From assembly GCA_958450365.1 (NCBI GenBank), contig CAUEEP010000899.1:947832-1011831 (forward strand): a stretch of DNA of 64,000 bases, in the 5' to 3' direction. Below, in pieces: positions 1 to 11,996 of the stretch. Source of the DNA: Mesorhabditis belari (taxonomy: Eukaryota; Nematoda; Chromadorea; Rhabditida; Rhabditidae). The notes under the pieces are model-generated. The model saw only the letters and a program-made list of their open reading frames with translations, had not been told where the DNA came from and made no database searches. Numbering within the stretch: position 1 is the stretch's first letter; each line of letters starts with the position of its first letter. A program made the translations under genes and the position numbers.

Positions 1-113
1 GAATTGCGGTAATTTTGTGATGTAAAGTTACATTATGTAAATGGCTTCTTATTTGAGAAATACTTTGTGAACACTTTCCAATATCTATGGATATTTGAGC
101 GCATAAACCTTAC

Positions 114-1141
114 TTTGTTAATCCTTGATGAAACAAAGTACATTTTGGCATGACTTTCCGCTAAGAAGAGCTTTTGTTGGATATCAGCTAAACGAATCAT
201 CAGCGCTGGGCGATGATCATTCTCGTCCACGTGCCCAATGACAGCAAACATTGAGAAACGAATATCCTGATCTATCAATTTTCATCGCAATTCTACCATT
301 TAACCTGTCTTCTCTTCTTTGGTTTCAACATTTTCGCAAGAATCATGCCGGCGATGATTGTGTAGAGAAAACTACCAAATACCAATTGGAACATCCACAA
401 AAAGTAAGCCGACGGGCATTCATTTGTGATGTATCTAGAGTTTATTGGTATGAAAAAAAGCTGATTTAAAAGTACACAAAACAGGCCAAGACAAGGGGTT
501 CGATCATAAGCAGACACTGGCTTAGTCTTACCCGGTCTGTCTTGATCCACAAAAATCCCCTGAACTTGCCGGAAGCCAGACTTGGATCTGGGCTGGACTA
601 CCTTGATTTCGTTTACAAGTCTTACCTTAGAACGCGGCTATATCATGGTTACTAACTCGTCATCAAATCCCACCTGTAACCGTAACCAATTGTGTGCTGA
701 CTTTCCACACTGAACAGAAAAGCCTCGATGAATGAATTTACATTTGAGATGCACTGTTTTGGTCTCTGAAATTGATCATGACTTTAAAATGAAAGCTTTT
801 TTAAACACTTACACCCCATTCGGAGATCAAAAAATAAAGAAAAGCAAAAATCGACCAAGAGACGAAGAAAGCCGTAAAGAAAATGAGTAAAATCGTTTTC
901 CATTTTCGCTCGATTGCCAAGAGGAACCAATTTCTGAAAAACAAATTTTCACATTTTTAGAATGCAGATTACCTGAAGAAAATTTGCAATTTCTGTGGCA
1001 ATTTTTGCGGACTGGGCATCACTTGGCCATCTTTTCCTACCAATCTCGCGACTGTTGTCCGACATTTTGGAAGTGAGGCAAGGGTTGAGGACGAGGCGGT
1101 AAAGCCACTGTCAAGACTCCAGCGATCCGGGGATTTGGAAT
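114..1141 (-). CDS. Inward-rectifier potassium channel (Kir/irk family), partial at left edge
   Basis: Pore-forming subunit of an inwardly rectifying K+ channel in the plasma membrane. Visible exons, in coding order: 1141-973, 933-813, 765-674, 434-305, 266-114; reading phases agree at every junction and one intron (304-267) is only 38 bp. The first exon carries RLVGKDGQ, like the Kir N-terminal signature. The second holds the slide helix and TM1 ([12 protein letters not shown] then [11 protein letters not shown]). The third holds the pore loop with [16 protein letters not shown], a textbook Kir selectivity filter. The fourth holds TM2 and KPKKRR. The fifth begins the cytoplasmic domain ([20 protein letters not shown]). 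A GTAAGG donor after 114 shows that the gene continues beyond the window. The true start codon lies upstream of 1141 and was not found. Confidence 0.9.
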
Positions 1142-1579
1142 CTAGAACACATAATAGTTTGATAAAATTGTCGTTTTCGTGGGTTTTCATGCGTACATGA
1201 CTAAAATGAATCAATTAATCAGATCAATTTTATTTTCAAAGAGTTTAAAAATGTAAAGTTTCACGTTTACCGTTCAAATCATAGCCAGGTAATAGAAAAG
1301 TAGGCAGTTTTGATTGTTCCATACAAATTTTGATATAAATGACCCAAAACCACTCAAGAAGAGCTCTTTTATTACCGAAATTTGTGCGCTTTGAAGCTTT
1401 TACCGTAAAATCAACTGAGTTCAAGCAAATAGAGCGAATCGAATCAATTGTAATCAGAAATGAAAACATGACTCTTTGATGATTGGGCCATTGATCTCTG
1501 GGGAAACCCGCTTCTAATGATAGCTTGGTTTTCAAGTTTTAAATCTTGATTGTTTTGCTTGACACAGAGAAGATAGACA

Positions 1580-1800
1580 CTTGCTTGTTTGGCATTGGCT
1601 TGCATGGCATTGGCTTGCTTGGCCTTGACTTGCTTGGCATTGACTTGCTTGGCATTGGCTTGCTTGGCCTTGACTTGCTTGGCATTGACTTGCTTGGCAT
1701 TGGCTTGCTTGACCTTGACTTGTTTGGCCTTGGCTTGCTTGGCATTGGCTTGCTTGACCTCAGCTTGCTTCTGGTTTAACTTTGGTTTGGCTTGACTTGA
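1580..1800. repeat. 15-bp minisatellite, TTGGCATTGACTTGC type
   Basis: About fourteen degenerate 15-bp units alternate between GGCATTGACTTGCTT and GGCCTTGACTTGCTT. Because 15 is a multiple of three, every frame stays open and yields Ala/Lys/Gln-rich or Leu/Ala/Cys-rich low-complexity translations on either strand. Those reading frames are taken as products of the repeat, not as a gene. It lies upstream of the K+ channel exons. Confidence 0.9.
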
Positions 1801-2778
1801 ACCCGGTTTGACTTTGGCTTGACTTGGCTTAGACCAGCTCGATTTCTGAAACAACCCTTATATCAATTGATAACCCAATCCTTAACTGGCACAGCATAAC
1901 TTTGGACACTTACAAAGTGTAACATGGACCGATATTCGTTAGATATTCAGTGACCAAGTCTAGTACTTAGTCTAGTACAAGTCCAATACATCACAGTACA
2001 CATAACCAAGTCTAAAATTCTACTTGGCGTCAGATAAAGCCAGGTTCATATCGGAAACTCTGCCCTCAAAATGGCCTCTTTTCTGCAAAATGGTCCTCTG
2101 TTAGTCAATTGAACTGATTACCGGCGGTTGTTTGAACTCTTGAGTATTTGTTTTTGACGTAACGAGACCTGTGTGATTCTTGCGATCACCCGTGTTCTTA
2201 TCGAAGAGCCGAGTTTAAGCAAAGAAGAAGAAATTTGAGCGAACTACTGTTTGAAGGCTTGATTTGTTAAAGATTTGGGCGTTTTGAGTTTGCGCTTTAA
2301 AGGTTTTATGATCTTACTTTTTGAAAAATGAATCGGAAATGTGTGGACTTCAATTTCCAACAGTCATTACAAATTTACAATTGACCCTGATCCATCCCTG
2401 GGATTGAAAAGAGCGCTGAAGAGAGCAGGTAAAGTCGATTTCAAGAATAAACCCTGTGCTCATTATTCATTTTTCACCTCAAAAACTGGGATATACCAAG
2501 GACAAACAGAAAACTTTTCTAATTTTTGACAAGCGAAGGCTTTTTTTAATCTAATAAGTAATTTATAAATTGCGTGCCGGTCATTATTCTCGAAGAGAGA
2601 TCGAGTAACAAAAAAAACGCTTGAGTTTTCTTCTCCATGACAACAGAAAAGAGAAATGCAGTGATTTGGGTATAAATAACTGATAATTGAAGGGGAATAA
2701 TTTCAGAAAACTTCACAAGCAAAAAGTTTTCTAGCTTAAAGTTTTCAACTTTTTAATTTTGAATTGAGTAAATTCAGA
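1801..2778. other. Spacer without recognised genes
   Basis: AT-rich sequence between the minisatellite and the first exon of the four-TM gene. No ORF with recognisable similarity or convincing exon was seen on either strand. It probably contains upstream regions of the K+ channel (minus) and of the four-TM gene (plus). Confidence 0.4.
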
Positions 2779-4381
2779 ATGGTTGCGATTAACCTGGGTG
2801 ACTCGGCAAAGAAAGAAAAACCACCACAAGAACAGGTAAGGAGAAGAAGATTTGATATGGATATAGAGCTGTCAACTGGGGTACTGTATCCTTGCAAGCT
2901 TTTTCCGAACATCGACTCAGGTAGCTGGTCCAAAGCATGTTCTAACGACCGTAACCAAAGTGTTTAGTCGTCGGATTGCAGGTAGAGAAATCGAGCTACC
3001 AACTGGAGTACTGCAGTACATTGTATACTGTGTACTCTGCAGAGTATAGACATAGCTCTGTCCTTCGAAACATTACCTCAGTTAAGCGCATTTTCTGGCT
3101 ATTGTAACTAAAACGTCTCTAGATTTAATCTTTACTTTTAATTGCTCATACAAGCTTCACAGCGATCGTGTCGTAACTGAACTTGGGTTACGGTACGTGT
3201 TAGAGAACTAGCCAAGTCGTTGTTTGGAAAAGTTAGGATACAGTGCTCCAGTTGATAGCCAGTTAAAAAAACTGAGCGCCAGCCTATCAGCTTAGCAAAG
3301 CTCCAGTTTCAAAAAATTATTTATTGGCTTCTAATTTCAGCTTTCGCCGCCAAGTCCAGCAATTGAAAAGCCACCAATCCTTCAACTTTACGAAACATGC
3401 AGCGAGAATGGAGTTGATCTCAACTATTAACTAAAACAAAGAAAGTTCAGGGCACAATTTTCCGTACAACGATCTTCATCCAAGTGACCACTCTTGCTTT
3501 GTTCATTCGGCTCGTTTACTGGTAAAATGAGAAATTAACATAAAGGCTAGGAATTTAAAGCGTGTGGACATTCCATTACGTTCGTCACCTTTTGGGACTG
3601 ATTTTCTCGATTCTTGGTGTAATCGTTTTGGGATACTCAAACACTTTGGCTAAACGTGCTTACTACAAAACAAATGAAAGCCGCTGGATTCGGATGCAGT
3701 ACATGGTTTTGGTGAGTTGATTTAGTCAAGGCTAAAGCTACGGCACCATTTTTTATTATGCAAATTTTTGGAAATCTACACAAAGCCTGTTTCTTAACCC
3801 ATCAAATTGATCAAACACAATCAATAGACAAAAAAATATCGTACTCAAGCATTTTTAAACGCTGCAGTAATTCAGAAAACTGGCCTGGCCCAGCTTGGCC
3901 TAAATTTACTGCAAACTCGCCAAGCCAGCCAGGCTTGAATCTGCCTTGCCAAGCCTGGTTTGCCCTGGCTTATAGCCTGACTTACAAATTTGAGAGCCTG
4001 ACTGAAATACTCCTAATTTAGATGCTTCTCCTGGGCTTAAACATCCCAATCATCATTCTTATCTGGACAGTCGGTTTTGATGAGTTGATCGAATGGAATC
4101 CGGCACCACTTGTAATGCTTGGTGAGTTGTACAAAAAATTTGAAAGTATAACAATTAGAGTGAAATTGTTAAATTCAAGACTGATTTAAAGATTCCTGAA
4201 TTTTCTAGGTCTTCCGATGTTCGTTCCTCTTCAAGCGTACGCGATTGTTGTCTGGCGAAACATTGAGAAGAAAATGATCGCTGGTGAAGATCATCGAAGC
4301 ATCGCATTCTACGATCAAGCAAACAAATGGAAAGAACAACTTTATGTGGAAGTTTGGACAATCGAGCCAGGGGTACTGTAA
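2779..4381 (+). CDS. Four-transmembrane protein, paralog 1 (unrecognised nematode family)
   Basis: Six exons join in consistent phase: 2779-2835, 3341-3412, 3451-3521, 3561-3711, 4022-4121, 4209-4381, giving about 207 residues. The start ATG at 2779 sits directly behind a TTCAGA acceptor-like site, as in trans-spliced nematode mRNAs. A short Pro-rich N-terminus (KEKPPQEQ, then LSPPSPAIEKPP) is followed by four hydrophobic helices (IFRTTIFIQVTTLALFI; HLLGLIFSILGVIVLGY; LLLGLNIPIIILIWTV; PMFVPLQAYAIVVW) and a charged tail containing EKKMIAGEDHR. Exon sizes match paralog 2: exon 3 is 71 bp in both, and the last intron is phase 1 in both. Function unknown. The fourth exon uses a weak AAAG acceptor, so that boundary is the least certain. 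Confidence 0.7.
3885..4010. repeat. CCTGGC/GCCAGG-rich intronic repeat
   Basis: A degenerate run of GCCTGGC, CCAGGC and AAGCCTGG words on both strands inside intron 4 of the four-TM gene. Similar CCTGG-rich tracts recur near 9995-10085, 36440-36780, 45520-45680, 50160-50290 and 56640-56760, nearly all inside introns. Confidence 0.7.
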
Positions 4382-4480
4382 TATAATAGCTCTATATTGG
4401 AATGATTACGATAGGTTTCTTGATATAAATTGAAGCCGAAACTTGTCAAATACTAACAATTGTTTTGTTTTTTCGAACAG

Positions 4481-5872
4481 TAAACCTTTTCAGACCAAAA
4501 CCGAAGCTCCGACTCCAAATCAACACATAAATCAATACCATAAACGTGTTCTGATCAATGGGGTTACTTTACTTTTTCGAAATTTCAATTTTCTCTTACC
4601 CAGGTTCTTCTTTTCAAGCTCACCATTTTCGCCGACCTTGCAACTCTTGGAATGTTCATCATCATGGTCGTGAAGTAATCAAGCTATTACAGGAGTTATT
4701 ATTAGTTCAAAATTTAGTTACCCTGACGGATTCATTCGTTATCATCAAGGCTATATGATAGCGCTTACTTCGGTGATTGGAGTGATCCTTTTCATCACCG
4801 TAAATACCCCAGCTCTTTGCGCTTACTACAGGACCAAGAAGAGTCGACACGCGACATTCAAATACAACTCTGTGGTTAGAAACATTTCTGTTACAATGAT
4901 TTTGATAAATAATGATCGGAATATGGTTTAGATGTCGATCACCGCTCTGACAACCGTCATTATTTTTGCTCTATGTGCCCGCGGCGGGTACTTCTTCCAG
5001 CCGCCCGTCAGTCTCGGTAATTTTGTGTATCTAAGAGATAAAAAAAGATCCAATAGTTTTTTATAGTGCAACAACTAACTTTTCGTGTGGTCATAACTAA
5101 AAAGATTCGACTCTAGTTAGTCAAAAGATGCTACTACATGATGTCCCAAAAAGTCCTCGAACTTTTCAAGGACAAACTTTTGGTTGTTTGCCTTGTTTTT
5201 CTGTCTAGAAAAATAATGTATAACATTTAAGTTTATTAGAGTTGTTAGTAAACTTTAGTAAACTCTTGAAAAAGAGTTTACTAAAGTAAAAATAAATGGA
5301 TGTCTTAAATCGCATGGTATTTTTGTGAAATAGGCATTAGTTGAATCGATTCTGTAAATGGTCTTGAGTCTTGAGCATTTGATGACGATCAACCCTTCCA
5401 AAGTACTGTAATTTCATTTTTAATCAATCTTTTAAAGTTTTTAGCTCTTGTTCGCGTTTCAGGTGTTCTAGTTAACTCTAGCAAAAGTAGAAAATAGAAT
5501 TTTAAAAAGGTATGAGTTACTGTAAAGTCTCTTGAGGCGATACGGCTAGAGGATCCTCTGAACTCTACTTCTTACTCTAAAGTGTCTAGTTCAAAATGGA
5601 GAACGAACAAGAACAAACAAGAACCAGATTTTTGTCTAGCTTTAGGTCTCGTTCTCCTTGTCCCAATCCAGCTTTACTCGGGAGCAATCTGGTGGAGAGT
5701 TAAAGAAAAAATGGTTCTCGGAGAAGATTATCGTCTCATTTCGATCTTCGATCCGATTTTTGAGACAGGAAATTTCATTCGTGGCTGTTGCTGGGGCAAA
5801 AGTGCAAAGGAAGCTTTGGATTTGCCTAATTTCGCTCCACAAATTTCTCAAATAGAAACTGGAAAATTTTGA
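4481..5872 (+). CDS. Four-transmembrane protein, paralog 2
   Basis: Tandem paralog 100 bp downstream of paralog 1. Exons: about 4481-4558, 4604-4674 (71 bp), 4718-4874, 4932-5016, 5646-5872. TM helices: LLFKLTIFADLATLGMF; MIALTSVIGVILFITV; ITALTTVIIFALCA; VLLVPIQLYSGAIWW. The C-terminal exon repeats the signature of paralog 1 (EKMVLGEDYRLISIFD versus EKKMIAGEDHRSIAFYD). The upstream end is unresolved: the frame is open back to about 4434 but has no ATG, so a short first exon must lie upstream or the gene is 5'-truncated. The last intron is 629 bp, against 87 bp in paralog 1. This terminal 227-bp exon recurs at three other places in the window. Confidence 0.65.
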
Positions 5873-6920
5873 AATACTAAGAATTACTTATAGCTATGCT
5901 TTTTTTCCTGCAATTTGTTTCGATATGTGTTTATGATGATATTTGTGATGGTGATCTACCCGTTTTCTAAGTCACCTTTGAACTTTGAAATACAAATTAG
6001 TTTTTAACGTGTACTGTCGAGATTGTAAACTAGATTTCAGTAGGCTGAAAATTGAAATCGATAGTGAGTAGTTGTTTGTGTTGGAAAATCTTTAGCTGTT
6101 TCTTTCTTTTTTGGACTTTTTAGACTCAAAACGGTGCACTACAAAATATCAACGTTCTCATTGATCTCATTAATATTCTTTAGTTTACCTTTTTTTTGTG
6201 TACTGTGCTTTGTGTTTGGTGATGAATAAACGTTTGTTCGCATTCAACTTAGACATGGGAAACTCAAAATTCCAAATTTTTAACAAAAATGAATTTACAG
6301 CTCTATTTGCAATGAAAAGCGTTGAAAATCTTTTCACATTTTTAGAGAAGACACCTTGAGAATAAAAGGACAAAATTTTGAATGGATAGCTCAATTTTAA
6401 GGTATCCAAAATAACTTTAAGCTGAATTTCAGCTTAGGAAATTGCAATTTTATTTAGCATGAACATGCTTTTTGGATAAAAGAAAGAATGAGCAAACTCT
6501 TTGCAAAGGAAAAGATGATTGAATAAACGTTTGTTCGCATTCAACTTAGACATGGGAAAGCTTTTTAAAAAAAAATAAAAAAATTTATTACGCGATGCAA
6601 TCTGAATTTTTAAAGCAAACTCTAATAAAAGGGGTAAAAAGAACAAAGGAAACCGATTTCTGAAAACATTTGATTGGGAATGAATAAGATTGGAACGGGT
6701 CAAAGAATGAAAAAAAACAAATCGAGCTTTTCCTTGAATGAGTGGAAGAATGCGTGCTGAAGAATTCTGATGATAACAAATTAATATGATAACAATAAAT
6801 GATAACAAATTATTATGCACAAAATCTAGATCACTCATTCTTCCTTTATCCAATCTGGTATCCCAACTTCAACCCAATGAAGCTCATTTTCAGTTGAGCT
6901 TTTTACAAAAAGTTCCTAAA
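5873..6920. other. Gene-free stretch with direct and inverted repeats
   Basis: The 3' flank of the four-TM gene (5873-6200) is shared with 11584-11938, 18107-17940 (inverted) and 20238-20420. A roughly 38-bp direct repeat, starting AATAAACGTTTGTTCGCATT, occurs at 6220-6257 and 6522-6557. Sequence at 6351-6520 returns inverted at 17790-17950. No supported gene. Confidence 0.6.
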
Positions 6921-7072
6921 TTTAAAGCTTCAATCTAAAGAAGCTCATCAAAGTACCCGGGATCGGATCCGTTTTCTCGCCGCCCAGAAAGTCTTGATCA
7001 AGTTTCGCATATCCTCCACATAAATCTTCTCTATCTTCAGAAACTTGGTGGAGGGAATTATGACTAAATTTT

Positions 7073-10000
7073 TCATTTTCCCTGGTTTCCTTGAAGCGAC
7101 TCACCATTTTCGACGTCTCTAACAAATCGAGCGCTTCTCCTCAAGAAGACGTAGAGTTCATCGAGCCGAATGTGAACAAGACCGATCGCTTCGACGAGAC
7201 AATCCCCGTAGAAGGACTCGAGTCGAAAGTTGTGGTTCCAAAACGTATTCACGTTGGGTTTATTCAATCCAATTCTTAGCCCGGACCTTTTTCTATTATC
7301 CAATCCGCCCTCATGACAAAACTCAAACTTTGTCAATTCTGACCGAATTTTCTCTTTCACATGAAGAAATGTGAATTCGATAGACGGGTTCTGGAGATTT
7401 TCGACTTCGTCGAGAAATGCCTCTATCAGATACAAATGGGTGATGCCGTGGAGGCTGATCTTCTCCCAGCCATGTAGCAGCCGAAAAGCCCGCTCGAAGA
7501 GAGCTACATTTCGAAGGAATTCGTGCTGATTTTCTCTCTTACACAGTGAATATTCAATCTTCAGCTCATTGGGGCAATTCCGATTCTCAGGGAAGCTTTC
7601 AACTGGACAAGGTGATGGGCAAGAGCATTTTCTCGACACATAGCCTTTTGGGAGCGAGTCCCAGAAATAGATACACTCCGGGAAACGAGTTTCGGCCGAG
7701 CAGCCAAGGGCGACCTCCATTATTTTCTCGGCACACCGAGGCACCCTCTTGAAAACTTTTTTCTTCTTGATAGAAATGAATCCGTGAGCTTCATTCCGTT
7801 GCGCATAGGCTTTATTGAGGAAAACTTGCAACAGTTTGACCAAGTCGACTCGGATCGGAAGCTCTTGAAATGCATACCTGAGTACGGATTTCCGTTTCTC
7901 GTCAAGGGCTCGTCGAATTGCCTCAATATCAATTACATGGTGTCCATGGTAGTTGCGCAAATTCGACGCTTTATGGTCAACGGTCCGGAACTCGGTGAGA
8001 TCTTTGCGAAAAAAGAGGTCGTACTCGTTGCACCACTCCGTTCTCGAGTCGTCGAAATAGGAAATCGAGCAAACTCTCCTTTGGGTGAACACCTTGCTGA
8101 TCTCGCCGATATTATGGGCAGCTAGGTCAAGTAGGTGGACGAGTTGTCGCCAGCAAAACGTCAATTGACCGCAGTACAACATCACGTAGAGCGCGAACTT
8201 AATGCAATGATTTTGTAGATTGAAATCGAATGCGAGCAAATGGAGGAAAAGCTTGTAACTTTGCCTTAGTTCGGCCGGTATCTCTTGGCTACTCTGGTCG
8301 AAAAATTTTTCGCTGAAGCGCTGAAGATACCATCGTTCCCACTGATGGATATAGAATTGGCCCTTGTTCGCTTTTACGACGCTCAGGAAAAGGCCTTGAA
8401 CGTGCTCGACGAAGTGCTCCCTCATCTCATCGGACATTTCCTCAAAAAGGGCCATTGATAGGCGATTGCATAGGGTCTCTCGAACTTCATTCACATCCGT
8501 ATGCTCGACTTTTGCCAGTAACTTTAGCGACTTACATTCTTTTATATCATTGATAGCTTCCATTTTGATCGAGAAATTTTTAAAAGCTCGTTTTGTTGTA
8601 AATTTTGGAAGCCAATCGAGCGTGAAACTATCGATTTTCTTGTTTCTTGTTTCTTCTTTTTGATGGTTTCCGGCATCACCTAGCGTCACCTTCGTTCTTC
8701 CAAACGTTGATATGGACGGTGGTGTGTAAGTGTCATTGTGTTCCTCTATACTGCAAAGTCCTTCCGGTTCACGTACGACCTTTTGCTCAATATTGAACTC
8801 GGGAAATACATGGAAAGCAGAAAAAAGCTGGAGAATTTTCCAGATTAATTAATGGCGCTGTATCACCTCAATTAGTTGAATTAGTTCCTCGTGGGTTTCT
8901 ACCGAGCTCCAGCGTTTTTTGATATCAATCGATGGGGATGAACAACTAAAGTTCAGATGTGGGAAAAGCAAGTGACTGGCCAGCAAAAGCAAGCTCTCGA
9001 GTCTAGAATCAAGTCTCGTTCTGACCAATCTCATTTTTTGTTAAATAGAGCCTTATTTGTAATTTTAAAAATAGCTAAACAGCAAAAAAAAATGTGTGCT
9101 AATTGAACCGGGTACGTCGTTTTACAGGAAATTGGAATGATGGCCCTCGAAAGAGGAATTGGCTAACCGTTGGGCCTATACACGGCCCGTTTTTATGTCC
9201 CCGTCAATGGGAGTGTGCTAGACGGCGCGCGATTGGGTGAAGTTTTGAAGAGGGTGCCCCATGAAGAACACTTATCCATTAGTGCAATAGGAGGTTTCTA
9301 CGTTATTTCCAGATTCGTTATAGCAAGTTTCGACTGTACTTTTTGATTTTTTTGACTCTACATTTCTAACTCAGAACTTGAATGCTATAGTTTAACAATC
9401 TTACTTGCAAACAAGTCCATACAATCGCTTAACATTCTTGCAGCTCGTCTCTTTAAACTCGATGCTCTTGACTATGTGTCGCAAGTTTCTAAAAATAATT
9501 CTTTTGTATCAAAGGGACGACAAACTCTCTCCTGATCACTTCCCATAGCACCAGTCCGGCTGCAAAAACGTCAAACTTGAAAATATCCTAAAATTAGTTG
9601 TCCATTAGCTCCTAAACTTTGTTACCTCAATTTCCAATTCACTTCCATTCCTCATTTCAGGAGCCATATAAAGACGAGTGCCGATGTCAGTGTTCCACAT
9701 TGCATCGTCCATCCCAAAGCGCTTTACCACGCCAAAATCGCCGACTTTTAGCACAAAATCTTTTGTAACAAAAATGCTAAACGTTTTTTGTTACTGAAAA
9801 AACTGAAAACTAACTTTTCTGGTTTTATATCACGATGTGCAATACTTTTCTCTTTATGTAAATAGACGAGAGCGGTAAAGATTTCCAGAGCCCATTGCGC
9901 AATCGTTGCCACTGAATAGTTGATATTTGGGCAAGTGATCACTGAAAATGATTATAACAGAAAGGAGTTCTGAAAGTAAACATTGAGCTATGGAATCAGA

Positions 10001-10423
10001 GCCAGGTCAGGCTAAGAGCAAAGCATTTGGTCTTGGCCCGGCTCGACCTGGCCTAGACCAAAAATTGAAAGACACGGCCTAGGCTATGCGAAGCGTCGAC
10101 TAAATACCGTTCCGAAGTGGGCCTTGCTCGCAGAATTCCATAAAAATGAGCAAATTCGCGCTCTGATAGCCGAAATCCAGCGGAGACTCCATGTATTTGA
10201 CGATATTCGGATGCATGAGCTCTCGTAATGTTTCGAGCTCCGCTTGTTGGTTGATTCGATCGGAGAACGCCAGAACCTCTTTCATGACGATTTGACTGAA
10301 AGAGTCAAATAAAAGTAAAGTCTCTGAAAAGAATAAATAATCTTTTCGGATAAAAACAAACGGGTCATAGTCCTCAAGTAGATACGTTTTTCCAAAAGCG
10401 CCTTCACCGATCAGCTTCATCAT
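7073..10423 (-). CDS. Protein kinase with large novel C-terminal region, gene 1
   Basis: Exons: 10423-10362, 10295-10108, 9941-9815, 9759-9626, 9587-9526, 9488-9405, 8945-8867, 8827-7073; about 829 residues. The kinase domain has the glycine loop (IGEGAFGKTY), beta-3 Lys (IVMKEV), HRDIKPE catalytic loop, VGDFG and MAPEM, so it should be catalytically competent, probably Ser/Thr. Exons 1, 3 and 5 have the same phase and nearly the same size as in the kinase at 14836 (127 and 62 bp exactly). The 584-residue last exon shows the same residue pattern in its last third as the other kinase (a P-x-C/K-rich motif, then a Leu-x-x-Pro-Asn block), but I cannot name the domain. Odd points: joining exons 3 and 4 needs one base less than is present, so there is a frameshift, sequencing error or unusual splice near 9759; exon 6 is shorter than its counterpart (84 versus 129 bp), trimming the C-lobe. 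Confidence 0.8.
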
Positions 10424-11180
10424 TGCTACACGAAAAGAATTTTCAATTTGTGTTTTTTCCTTATAAATTCAGAGCTAAGAAATATAATTTGAATCAATGG
10501 AAAGGACAAATGTAAAAAGAGATTTTAGCTGTAATTGATGGTTTCTACTCGATCGGGACACAAAATGGGAACCTTCGCAAACACTCAGTGGGAATCAACT
10601 GGCTCCACGTGGAGCTGAGTTCTTTTCGATCAACTCAATTCCGGACAGGGAGACATTGTTGAGGAGATACTGCTGTTGGGACAGCGTCGATCTTTGGGAG
10701 TCAAGGCAAACACAGTTATTTGCACTTAAAGTTTTCCTGTTGTTTCTTTGCTTTCTCGTAGTTCTCAATTTAATCGAGTTTATTGATTTTATTGAGGATT
10801 TCGGAAAATAAATAACTTTTCATTTCCAAATAATCTTGTTATAAAGTGTTTACTTTTTGAAATTCCTTGATTTTCTGGGGCAATTTCGATTGGAGTTCAA
10901 TAAAGCACACATCATAGACTTTGATTTGCTGGGTGATCATTTGTCAGACCTCTTCGGCCATTTTCTTTATCTAAAAAATATTTATTGATCTATTTTTAGT
11001 CAGAATTTTGTCTAAAATCAGAAAAACGATATTGCCTTTTTGTCATGGCTGACTCCTTAGGGAATAAACGAGGTCGGTTCAACTCTAGCCTTGCCCAGAA
11101 AATTACGGTCTTGCCACTTCACAAGCACTTATCATTCAACCAGTTAAACAAAACAATTCAAAAAGAATCTATGAAAAAAA
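10424..11180. other. Upstream region of kinase gene 1, no gene seen
   Basis: AT-rich sequence between the kinase start and the duplicated four-TM exon segment. Short ORFs only. A somewhat GC-richer patch at 10550-10730 was read in all frames without a recognisable product. Confidence 0.4.
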
Positions 11181-11184
11181 ATGT

Positions 11185-11938
11185 TCTAGTGAACTCTAGC
11201 AAAAGTAGAATATTGAATTTTAAAAATGAGTTACTGTAAAGTCTCTTGAGGCGATCCGGCTAGAGGATCCTCTGAATTCTACTTCTTACTCTAAAGCGTC
11301 TAGTTCAAAATGGAAAACGAACAAGAAAGAACAAGAACATTTTTGTCTAGCTTTAGGTCTCGTTCTCCTTGTCCCAATCCAGCTTTACTCGGGAGCAATC
11401 TGGTGGAGAGTTAAAGAAAAAATGGTTCTTGGAGAAGATTATCGTCTCATTTCGATCTTCGATCCGATTTTTGAGACTGGAAATTTCATTCGTGGCTGTT
11501 GCTGGGGCAAAAGTGCAAAGGAAGCTGTGGATTTGCCTGATTTCACTCCGCAAATTTCTCAAATAGAAACTGGAAAATTTTGATATACTAAGAATTACTT
11601 ATATCTATGTTTTTTCCACCGCAATTTGTTTCGATATGTGTTTATGATGGTATTTGTGATGGTGATGTAACTGTTTTCTAAGTCACCTTTGAACTTTGAA
11701 ATACAAATTAGTTTTTAACGTGTACTGTCGAGATTGTAAACTAGATTTCAGTAGGCTGAAAATTGAAATCGATAGTGAGTAGTTGTTTGTGTTGGAAAAT
11801 TTTTAGCTGTTTCTTTCTTTTTTGGACTTTTTAGACTCAAAACGGTACAATATATTATTATTAACGTTCTCATTAATATTTATATCATTAGATTCATTAA
11901 TATTAATTAATATTCTTAGTTTACCTTTTTTTGTGTAC
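11185..11938 (+). pseudogene. Stray copy of the last four-TM exon with its flanks
   Basis: Duplicate of 5465-6205. The 227-bp terminal exon (11357-11583) keeps its acceptor (CTTTAG), full frame and stop, but none of the upstream exons is present within several kb, so it cannot make the whole protein. Relative to 5646-5872 there are a few substitutions (for example Leu-Pro-Asn to Val-Asp-Leu-Pro-Asp near the C-terminus). At about 11939 it joins directly to the inverted kinase-tail fragment. Confidence 0.75.
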
Positions 11939-11996
11939 TGAAATTCGCAAAAGCTGTCCAGATATTCTTTATAATCGTTCGTAGTACATTCATATA

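Noticed and set aside
1444..1854. Lys/Gln/Ala-rich ORF on the minus strand and Leu/Ala/Cys ORFs on the plus strand
   Set aside because: All are translations of a 15-bp tandem repeat, which keeps every frame open.
7784..8125. Plus-strand ORF of 113 codons
   Set aside because: It is antisense to the long last exon of kinase gene 1, whose frame is supported by paralogy.
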